Assembly: GCA_903924715.1 (NCBI GenBank)
Contig: CAIYCP010000328.1
Span: 1 to 5,523, forward strand
DNA: 5,523 bases
From: an uncultured beta proteobacterium
GTDB lineage: Bacteria > Pseudomonadota > Gammaproteobacteria > Burkholderiales > Burkholderiaceae_B
Reading direction: 5' to 3'
Part shown: piece after piece, positions 1-5,523 of the stretch
Position numbering within the stretch: position 1 is the stretch's first letter
Layout of the letters: each line of letters opens with the position of its first letter
Notes under the pieces: model-generated
What the model was told of the DNA's origin: nothing
Database searches by the model: none
The model's input: only the letters and a program-made list of their open reading frames with translations
Made by a program: the position numbers and the translations under genes

Positions 1-1141
1 GATCAATGTCCTCTGCAGAACCATTTTGTTCTGAAATCTCGCTGACCAGGCTTTCAAATACGGTTCTCATCGGATAGTTTTGATAAACATAAACGGTGTC
101 AATCAAACTAATACCCGCCATACCAATAAATGCCTGAATTTCGGCAAGTCCTACTTGGGTATTCTCCTGCTGAATAGCTTGCTCATTCTGTTGCTGTCGT
201 AGCCAATCTCCGACGGAGCTAGTGATGTTGACTTTTGTACGGATTGGAAGGGTATTGATGAATAGGCCAAGTGCAGTCTCTGAATGACTGAGCTCCGGGG
301 ATCTTCCAGATCTGACAGCTCCGATGATGATTTCTTCCAGACCACTCATGCGTGCCAAAACATAGGAATAGATGTTTTGTGCGATTGAGGCCATCGTCAG
401 GCCCTGTTGGCGTGCAAAATCATTCAGTCGCTGCGTGGATGCTGCATTGAGTTCAAGATAGTGCTGTGACTTTACATGTAAAGGTCGGCTTGCTTTTAAT
501 AAGTTAATTCGACTCGGTTCTGTTACGTCACGAAGATAATTTGTCCAATATTGTTGGGCAAGGTTTTTGTCGAATCTTGCTAATAAGGCAAGGTAGTCCT
601 GCCAGTTAAAGACTTCATCAAGTTTAGCGGTGCGCTGTTTAAGCGCTGCCTGATAAAGTAAGGCGAGCTCTTTTGACAGAACAGGCATCGACCAGCCATC
701 TAGAATAATGTGATGTTTTGAAATGAGTAGCGTATGACTGCCGTTACACATTTCGATGAGTCGAGCCCTTAAAAAGGCGCCATGACTGAGGTCGTATTTT
801 TCTTCAAAATCTGAGTCGATAAGCTGATTGATTCTGTCATCGTCACTGCCTTTCACTTCAATTAATTTAAGTGTGGTTTGAGACGCAGCGGCTCGGATCA
901 CGCCAAAAGAAACACCATAATCTTCAGCGACGGCAAGACGAAGGACGTCATGGCGTGCGATCAGTTGAGCCCAGGCTTTAGTGAACGCTTCAATATTAAT
1001 TGCATTCGGTATTCTGTAAATTGTCTGAACATGGTACGGGTCTCTTTCATCGACAGAGGTTGAGATCGTATCAATGGCCATTCCCTGCTGAAGGGGTGTC
1101 AACGGAATGATTTGTTCTAAATCAGGGTAACGATTTTGAAT
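1..1141 (-). other. Condensation domain 2, partial at its C-terminal end
   Basis: About 380 residues are visible, beginning IIPLTPLQQGM and including IARHDVLR, HHIILDGWSMPVL (His1280 expected catalytic), IIIGAVRSGR, GLFINTLPIR and VYQNYPM. The HHxxxDG motif is intact. GLFINTLP near the end separates it from epimerization domains, and no HHxxxxGD motif occurs near its N-terminus, so it is not a typical dual E/C domain. It should condense the Thr-ending chain onto the next module's substrate. Whether it prefers an L- or D-residue donor cannot be told by eye. Confidence 0.9.
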
Positions 1142-4100
1142 TTCAGTGATTTGTGAGCTTGTTAATTCCTGCAGTCCTAATTCTTGTGCCGTGTAGGGGC
1201 CAGTTCTTTTGCTGTTCTTTACGATGTTTTGTGATGAAGCTCCAGACACCGCTATATGTTTCAGAATAGCGCCTACTGTCTGATGCTGAAATATGTCTCT
1301 GACAGAAAACACCAATCCTTCTTGACGTGCGCGAGTGACGATCCGTATTGCAGTGATACTGTCCCCACCGATCATAAAGAAATTGTCATCTAATCCGACA
1401 TTTTTATTTAATGTCAGTTCTTCAAGAATATTACAAAGAAGAATTTCCTCGTGAGTGGTTGGCTGACGATATGAGGAATCATCCAGTCCAAAGTCTGGTT
1501 CTGGTAGTGCGCGTCGATCAAGTTTTCCGTTTGGTGTCAGCGGCATCGAGGCCATGATGACAAATGCGCTGGGTACCATGTAATCAGGTAATGTTTCTAA
1601 CAGCTTCTGGCGCAAGACCGAAACTGGCTCTATTGTGGCGGATGGCGCTGCAACCAGGTAAGCAATTAGCCTCGTTATCCCATTATTGTTTTGGGTCACA
1701 ACACTCGCCTGCGCAACTGAATATTTCAGTTGCGTGAGCAGTGCTGCCTCGATCTCACCGAGTTCGATGCGATAGCCGCGGATCTTGACCTGATCGTCTG
1801 CGCGGTTCAGGTACTCGATACTGCCGTCTTGTTTGCGTCTGGCCAGATCCCCGGTGCGGTACATTCTGTTGCCAGATATTGACGCGCCATGCTGTGTTGT
1901 TGCTGAGTGAAAGGGGCAGGCGATAAAGCGTGCTGCGGTCAGCCCAGCTCGTCCGAGATAGCCTCGCGCAAGACCCGCTCCGGCGATGTACAGCTCGCCT
2001 GCAACGCCGTAGGGGACGGGTTCGAGGTAAGTATCGAGTACATAGGCTGCCAGATCGTCGATCGGTTCACCAATCGGGCTGCTCTCGCTATTTGCATCCG
2101 TGACACTAAGTTTTCTAAACGTGACGTGTACGGTTGTCTCCGTAATGCCGTACATATTGACTAGCTGTGGCGCATCGTCCGGGAAGTGTGCCCACCAGGC
2201 GGCAAGTTTTGCCGGGTTCAGTGCGGCGCCACCAAAGATAATCCACTTCAGAGATAGCTCTTGCGGTTTGACCGCGCTTTGTATCGTCTGAGCAGCCAGT
2301 ACCTCAAAAGCAGCCGGTGTTTGATTCAGGACGGTGACGCGATTTTTACGCAGCAGTTCTAAAAACTGAGGCGGTGAGCGTCTAGCGTCATCGGTGACCA
2401 CAACAAGTGACCCCCCGTAGGCTAACGCTCCCCAGATTTCCCAGACCGAGAAGTCAAAGGCGATCGAGTGAAAGAGTGTCCAGACATCGCTTGAGCCAAA
2501 ATTAAACCAGCGCTGGGTGCGTGCAAGCAATCGTGTGGCGTTGCGATGCGTGTTACCCACGCCCTTTGGCTGCCCTGTACTGCCTGAGGTATAGATCAGG
2601 TAGGCGAGGTGGTCGCTGCAAAGTGGCGCAAGTCGCTCCTGATCCGTAATGGGCGAAGGGCTCAAGCTGCCAAGCGACGCTTGTCGCGCGGGATCATCGA
2701 GCATGATGCAGTCCACCTGGGCAGGAACTGTATCAAGGGTGGCGCGTAAAGACTGGGTCGTTAACAGTGCGCGTGCCTGGCTGTCTTGCAACATATAGTT
2801 CAAGCGCGCAGCCGGATAGTCACGATCCATGGGCAAGTAGGCAGCACCGGCCTTTTGCACGGCTAGCAACGCTACGATCATCTGCGGCGAGCGGTCAAGA
2901 AAGAGCCCAACGATCTGATCCGGTCCAATGCGTTGGGCGATCAGGTGGCGCGCTAAGCGGTTGGCGGCCTGATCGAGTTCTGCGTAAGAGACCGTTTGGT
3001 CTTCAAAGCGCAGGGCGCAGGCTTGAGGATTGCTTTGAACCTGACGCTCGAATAATGCAACAAGCGTGAGGTCTTCACTGGGTTCAAAGGTATGTTGTCC
3101 TGTTGAAGATTTAACGATCGTTCGACGTTCGTCTTGATTCAATAAGGGTATGGTCCATACAGGGCTTTCTGTGTTTTCAACAAAATGCGTGAGCAGTTCA
3201 GTCAAGGCACGACTCCAGCCCTCTACGCTCTCTTTGTCATACAGATCTGCATCGTATTCAAAGCAGCCATTCATCGTCCCGTCTTGATTGGGGGCAATAA
3301 AAAGTGCGAGCTCATATTTCGCTTGGGCGAGAGAGGTATATTCATTTTCACAGGTCAGACCTGAAAAATGTAATGCATCTTCTTTCGCTGAAAAGCTTTG
3401 ATATGAAAACCCTGCCTGAAAAACAGGCGTGTGTGCGAGCGATCTTTCCATGCCGAGTGCATCGACAAGTAATTCGAAAGGTAAATCCTGGTCAGCAAGC
3501 ACATCCTCGACAGTTTGTCGTGTCTGATGAATCAACTCAGCGATCTTGATCGTGGTGTGCATCTGCACAGGTAATACGAGGCTGTTTACAAAAAATCCAA
3601 TCAGATCTTTTGTTTCATTTCTTGTGCGATTCGCAGACGGCGAGCCAATCACGACAGCGGTCTGATTTGCAATACGGGCAAGTGTCGCGGCATAGGCTGC
3701 GAGCATGACGGCATACACCGTCGTACGCTGATTTTTGGCTAATGCCTCGAGCTTTTGCGCTAAACCTTTAGGCACCAGAACATCTGCTAAGGCAGAGCGT
3801 CTTTTACGTTGTGGATCGCGTGCACGATCCAGTGGTAAAGACAATACTTCCGGGCAATTAATCAATCGAGATTTAGCGCGAAGGATTTTTGCCGAAAGCG
3901 CTGTTTGCTCTGACGCATCTTTTTTATTGAGTTGATTACTTTGCCAGGCGGCCCAGTCAGCGTACTGGACTTTGAGCAATGACCACTGAGGCGTTGTTTT
4001 TTGATGAAAGGCTTCGTAGGCGGTACCTAAGTCACGAATGAACACGTTTGTGGACATGCCGTCCGCAGCATGGTGATGCAAAGTCAGTGCTAATACAAAC

Positions 4101-4549
4101 TCCTGCGGATGCAACACAAGCAAGTGCGCGCGGATTGCATACTCACAAGATAGATCGAATGCAGTCGCGGCTTCGCCTGTAAGCAGTTTGTTGACTTCCT
4201 GCGCACTTTGTTCTTGTGTGAGTTGTGCTGAGGATAGATCGGTCATCGTCAGAATTTGTTCTGTAGTGGGGGGCTGCAGTAAATAACCCCTTGGTTCGCC
4301 GTCTGGACCTGCCTGAATAACCGTTCGCAGCGGCGCATGACGCTCGACAATCGCAGCCAGACTTTTAGCGAGGGCTTCCTGATCAAGTTGACCACGCAAA
4401 CGAAGTGCCCAGGGCATATTGTAGGTCACGGGTGCATTTTCGATCCGGTCTAACAACCACATTCTGCGTTGTCCGAAAGACAGGACAACACGTTTCTTTG
4501 GAGGTTTGGCGAGGTTAATTGTTACGTTATTCATCTGTCTCTGCTTCAT
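1..4549 (-). CDS. Non-ribosomal peptide synthetase, C-A(Thr)-T-C..., 3'-truncated by window edge
   Basis: This gene encodes an NRPS subunit of which 1516 codons are visible, open from the ATG at 4549 to the left edge with no internal stop. Domains by residue: C about 21-470 (SFGQRRMW at 24, HHHAADG at 158-164, IGFFVNSL at 317); A about 490-1012 (A3 LIYTSGSTGQPKG at 651, A5 NMYGITETT at 798, A7 YRTGD at 897, A10 Lys1009); T about 1030-1098 (GGDSI, Ser1064); second C from about 1137 (PLTPLQQGM at 1149, HHIILDG at 1279-1285, GLFINTL at 1428). It should accept the upstream chain in trans, add threonine (complete Thr specificity code) and pass the product on. The start at 4549 is preferred because AGGGA stands 6 bases upstream and a TAG at 4552-4550 closes the frame just before it; the ATG at 4534 has no comparable site. 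The start lies inside the upstream gene, so co-transcription and translational coupling are likely. The A2 motif reads MDRDYP where families usually have a Pro before the DYP. Termination, any later modules and the product lie outside the window. Confidence 0.97.
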   Translation of the reverse strand, partial: MKQRQMNNVTINLAKPPKKRVVLSFGQRRMWLLDRIENAPVTYNMPWALRLRGQLDQEALAKSLAAIVERHAPLRTVIQAGPDGEPRGYLLQPPTTEQILTMTDLSSAQLTQEQSAQEVNKLLTGEAATAFDLSCEYAIRAHLLVLHPQEFVLALTLHHHAADGMSTNVFIRDLGTAYEAFHQKTTPQWSLLKVQYADWAAWQSNQLNKKDASEQTALSAKILRAKSRLINCPEVLSLPLDRARDPQRKRRSALADVLVPKGLAQKLEALAKNQRTTVYAVMLAAYAATLARIANQTAVVIGSPSANRTRNETKDLIGFFVNSLVLPVQMHTTIKIAELIHQTRQTVEDVLADQDLPFELLVDALGMERSLAHTPVFQAGFSYQSFSAKEDALHFSGLTCENEYTSLAQAKYELALFIAPNQDGTMNGCFEYDADLYDKESVEGWSRALTELLTHFVENTESPVWTIPLLNQDERRTIVKSSTGQHTFEPSEDLTLVALFERQVQSNPQACALRFEDQTVSYAELDQAANRLARHLIAQRIGPDQIVGLFLDRSPQMIVALLAVQKAGAAYLPMDRDYPAARLNYMLQDSQARALLTTQSLRATLDTVPAQVDCIMLDDPARQASLGSLSPSPITDQERLAPLCSDHLAYLIYTSGSTGQPKGVGNTHRNATRLLARTQRWFNFGSSDVWTLFHSIAFDFSVWEIWGALAYGGSLVVVTDDARRSPPQFLELLRKNRVTVLNQTPAAFEVLAAQTIQSAVKPQELSLKWIIFGGAALNPAKLAAWWAHFPDDAPQLVNMYGITETTVHVTFRKLSVTDANSESSPIGEPIDDLAAYVLDTYLEPVPYGVAGELYIAGAGLARGYLGRAGLTAARFIACPFHSATTQHGASISGNRMYRTGDLARRKQDGSIEYLNRADDQVKIRGYRIELGEIEAALLTQLKYSVAQASVVTQNNNGITRLIAYLVAAPSATIEPVSVLRQKLLETLPDYMVPSAFVIMASMPLTPNGKLDRRALPEPDFGLDDSSYRQPTTHEEILLCNILEELTLNKNVGLDDNFFMIGGDSITAIRIVTRARQEGLVFSVRDIFQHQTVGAILKHIAVSGASSQNIVKNSKRTGPYTAQELGLQELTSSQITEIQNRYPDLEQIIPLTPLQQGMAIDTISTSVDERDPYHVQTIYRIPNAINIEAFTKAWAQLIARHDVLRLAVAEDYGVSFGVIRAAASQTTLKLIEVKGSDDDRINQLIDSDFEEKYDLSHGAFLRARLIEMCNGSHTLLISKHHIILDGWSMPVLSKELALLYQAALKQRTAKLDEVFNWQDYLALLARFDKNLAQQYWTNYLRDVTEPSRINLLKASRPLHVKSQHYLELNAASTQRLNDFARQQGLTMASIAQNIYSYVLARMSGLEEIIIGAVRSGRSPELSHSETALGLFINTLPIRTKVNITSSVGDWLRQQQNEQAIQQENTQVGLAEIQAFIGMAGISLIDTVYVYQNYPMRTVFESLVSEISEQNGSAEDID
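1250..1462 (-). other. Thiolation (peptidyl carrier) domain, GGDSI type
   Basis: The carrier domain runs from HEEILLCNILEEL to TVGAILKHIAV. DDNFFMIGGDSITAIR holds the phosphopantetheine Ser1064 (codon 1360-1358). Asp rather than His before the Ser marks the carrier class often found ahead of epimerization domains, or ahead of C domains with a PLTPLQQGM start; here the latter follows directly. Confidence 0.93.
1514..3082 (-). other. Adenylation domain predicted to activate L-threonine
   Basis: This is a full A domain with A1 to A10 recognisable. Reading the ten Stachelhaus positions against GrsA gives D699, F700, W703, N742, I771, G773, M799, V807, H808 and K1009: DFWNIGMVHK, the classical threonine code. 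The A5 segment MYGITETTVHV is also typical of Thr domains. The spacings D699-W703, W703-N742 and M799-V807 equal those of GrsA; the two intervals between N742 and M799 are somewhat longer but contain clear anchor motifs (FGGAAL, NMYGITE). No oxidation, methylation or other insert is seen between A8 and A10. Confidence 0.95.
3140..4489 (-). other. Condensation domain 1 (probably LCL)
   Basis: This domain forms the peptide bond between the upstream thioester and Thr. It shows LSFGQRRMW, the active-site HHHAADG (residues 158-164, fitting HHxxxDG with His159 as the expected catalytic residue), VQYADWAAWQ, IGFFVNSLVLP and DLPFELLVDALGMERSLAHTP, in the usual order and spacing. The N-terminal motif style (LSFGQRRMWLLD) and a GGHSL donor carrier fit an L-accepting (LCL) type; that subtype is inferred, not computed. 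The Trp that often follows HHxxxDG is Met here. Confidence 0.92.
4527..4549 (-). other. 23-base overlap of the two NRPS genes
   Basis: The downstream ATG (4549-4547) precedes the upstream TAA (4529-4527) in a different frame. If the second ATG (4534-4532) were used, the overlap would be 8 bases (ATGAATAA). Either arrangement leaves no room for a promoter or terminator between the genes and points to one transcript with coupled translation of two partner subunits. Confidence 0.85.
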
Positions 4550-5523
4550 CTATATTCCCTAGGCCTGAAATGAGCTCGTCTGAGGAGTCGGGCACAATGG
4601 AGTCGAGTTCAATGGCTAATCGTCTGGGGGTAGGGTAGTTAAACAATGCTCTCAAGGTTAGAGCACAACCCGTCTTTTCCTGAAGGGTTGCAAGGAGTCT
4701 GATTGCAAGTAGAGAATGTCCTCCGATTGCAAAGAAATTGTCATCGAGACCGACGCGTGTGACGCCTGTCATTTCTTCAAAAAGCTTGCATAAAAGTATC
4801 TCGTTTGCCGTTACAGGAGCCCAGTAAGAGGAGGCCTCAGCTGTGAAATCTGGATCGGGCAGGGCGCGCCGATCAAGCTTGCCGTTCGGTGTGAGGGGCA
4901 GGGCGTCGAGCGTCACAAAAGCGCTTGGTACCATGTGGTCAGGAAGCTCAGTAAGCAACAGGCTGCGCAAAACACTCGCCTCAGGCAAGTCGTGTCCTAC
5001 GCGCGGAACCAGATAGGCAAAGAGTCGCGTGTCGTGGGCTGCGTTCTGGTTTTGCTGAGAGACCTCACGTGCAATCACTGCAACCTGAGCCAGACTCTCG
5101 GGCAGCGCTGCACGCAACGCACTCTCGATCTCGCCCAACTCGATGCGATAGCCACGGATCTTGAGCTGATCATCGGCGCGTCCGAGATACTCGAGTGCGC
5201 CATCATGACGTCGACGTGCCAGATCGCCCGTCCGGTACATACGTAAGCCGCTAGTATCTGTACTTGTTGTGTCTAAGGTAAAGGGGCAGGCAACGAAGCG
5301 TTCGGCTGTCAGAGCGGGTTTACCAAGATATCCGCGGGCGAGTCCAGCACCACCGATATAAAGTTCGCCGACCACACCCTCTGGTACGAGTTCCAGATTT
5401 GGGTCGAGCACATAGAGCTGGGTATTGAAGATAGGCCAACCGATAGGGATCGCCGTATTTGTAGAGGTATCTTGATTGACCTCGTATATTGCACAACCAA
5501 CGACTGTTTCGGTTGGGCCGTAC
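4527..5523 (-). CDS. Non-ribosomal peptide synthetase, C-terminal part (A-T), 5'-truncated by window edge
   Basis: This is the end of a multimodular NRPS: 331 codons are visible, then TAA at 4529-4527. The frame is open to the right edge. A GTG at 5411-5409 could be mistaken for a start, but the conserved A5 motif YGPTETVVG lies upstream of it (from 5522), so the gene begins beyond the window. Domains in order: the rest of an adenylation domain with A6 (GELYIGGAGLARGYLG), A7 (YRTGDLARR), A8 (LKIRGYRIELGEIE), A9 (LPDHMVPSAFV) and A10 (PNGKLDRRALP, catalytic Lys at 4880-4878); then a thiolation domain with FFAIGGHSLLA (phosphopantetheine Ser at 4715-4713). The protein ends about 30 residues after the T fold in an acidic tail, with no thioesterase, epimerase or condensation domain. 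It must therefore hand its thioester to another protein, most simply the overlapping downstream gene, which begins with a C domain. The substrate is unknown: only two specificity residues (V, G) are visible. Confidence 0.97.
   Translation of the reverse strand, partial: YGPTETVVGCAIYEVNQDTSTNTAIPIGWPIFNTQLYVLDPNLELVPEGVVGELYIGGAGLARGYLGKPALTAERFVACPFTLDTTSTDTSGLRMYRTGDLARRRHDGALEYLGRADDQLKIRGYRIELGEIESALRAALPESLAQVAVIAREVSQQNQNAAHDTRLFAYLVPRVGHDLPEASVLRSLLLTELPDHMVPSAFVTLDALPLTPNGKLDRRALPDPDFTAEASSYWAPVTANEILLCKLFEEMTGVTRVGLDDNFFAIGGHSLLAIRLLATLQEKTGCALTLRALFNYPTPRRLAIELDSIVPDSSDELISGLGNIDEAETDE
4556..4560 (-). promoter_or_regulatory. Ribosome binding site AGGGA for the downstream NRPS gene
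   Basis: On the minus strand AGGGA is followed by six bases (ATATAG) and ATG at 4549, a normal Shine-Dalgarno spacing. It lies within the last codons of the upstream gene. The alternative in-frame ATG at 4534 has only a weak purine run (AGAGAC) before it, so this site decides the start call. Confidence 0.65.
4600..4815 (-). other. Thiolation (peptidyl carrier) domain, GGHSL type
   Basis: The segment from NEILLCKLFEEM to RRLAIELDSIV is a carrier-protein fold with DDNFFAIGGHSLLA at its centre. The Ser codon at 4715-4713 is the expected phosphopantetheine attachment site. The H before this Ser is the form usually seen in carriers that donate to an ordinary condensation domain, which fits the C domain that begins the next protein. 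Confidence 0.93.
4840..5523 (-). other. Adenylation domain, C-terminal part (A5-A10)
   Basis: The visible part runs from YGPTE to NGKLDRR, covering the end of the large subdomain and the whole small, mobile subdomain. Aligning YGPTETVVG with the GrsA YGPTETTIC segment places V and G at specificity positions 330 and 331; the Lys at 4880-4878 is the invariant position 517. The remaining seven code positions lie upstream of the window, so no substrate can be assigned. Confidence 0.93.

Noticed and set aside
1..4. GATC at the first base as a cloning-site boundary
   Set aside because: The frame runs straight through it, and a four-base match at a window edge is not evidence of anything.
151..345. 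Minus-strand open frame of 64 codons
   Set aside because: It is out of frame within the second C domain, whose own frame carries GLFINTLPIR and continues through this stretch.
1..1141. Epimerization or dual E/C domain
   Set aside because: GLFINTLP and HHxxxDGWS are condensation-type motifs, and no HHxxxxGD motif is present near the domain's start.
1907..2291. Two overlapping plus-strand open frames
   Set aside because: They lie opposite A5-A6 of the Thr A domain, whose frame is conserved throughout.
2767..3069. Plus-strand open frame of 100 codons
   Set aside because: It is antisense to the conserved A-domain N-terminal half, resembles no family, and such frames are expected opposite GC-rich coding sequence.
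3813..3830. Inverted repeat GGATCG/CGATCC with a 6-base loop
   Set aside because: The stem is short, no T-run follows, and it encodes the DRARDPQ segment of the first C domain; it is not a terminator.
4527..4600. Thioesterase or other release domain at the end of the upstream protein
   Set aside because: Only about 25 acidic residues follow the carrier domain before TAA, and no GxSxG motif is present.
4935..5246. Plus-strand open frame of 103 codons
   Set aside because: It is antisense to motifs A7 to A9 of the upstream NRPS, and its translation is low-complexity shadow sequence with no recognisable domain.
5409..5411. GTG as the start of the upstream NRPS
   Set aside because: The frame stays open to 5522 and carries YGPTETVVG and the PIG motif upstream of this codon, so it is internal.

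Overview
The window is coding from end to end on the minus strand. It carries parts of two consecutive non-ribosomal peptide synthetase (NRPS) subunits, so transcription runs from high to low coordinates. Both proteins are cut by the window edges: the upstream subunit lacks its N-terminus (right edge) and the downstream subunit lacks its C-terminus (left edge). I translated the downstream frame from 4549 to 2 and found no stop or frameshift, giving 1516 codons.

Layout in the direction of transcription: (1) 5523-4527, the end of an NRPS subunit: the second half of an adenylation (A) domain from its YGPTE motif onward, then a thiolation (T) domain with a GGHSL phosphopantetheine site, then a short acidic tail and TAA. 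(2) 4549-1, the next subunit: condensation (C), adenylation, thiolation with GGDSI, and then a second C domain that continues past the left edge. The genes overlap by 23 bases. An AGGGA ribosome-binding sequence inside the upstream gene sits 6 bases before the ATG at 4549, which favours that start over the in-frame ATG at 4534.

How they work together: the upstream T domain holds an aminoacyl or peptidyl thioester. The first C domain of the downstream protein takes it in trans and joins it to the amino acid loaded by the downstream A domain. All ten specificity positions of that A domain can be read and spell DFWNIGMVHK, the classical threonine code. The second C domain then passes the Thr-ending chain to a module outside the window. 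Only two specificity positions (V, G) are visible in the upstream A domain. They fit the textbook Asn code, among others, but are too few to assign a substrate. No epimerase, thioesterase, tailoring or transport gene lies in the window, so the product cannot be identified.

Organism: a bacterium, most likely Gram-negative (Pseudomonadota would fit the protein style and the moderate GC), but nothing here fixes the taxon. GC is uneven: the A-domain cores are clearly richer than the C and T domains around them, and the two A-domain C-terminal halves resemble each other closely. This suggests a mosaic history of the assembly line. There is no gene-free stretch, RNA gene, mobile element or CRISPR array.
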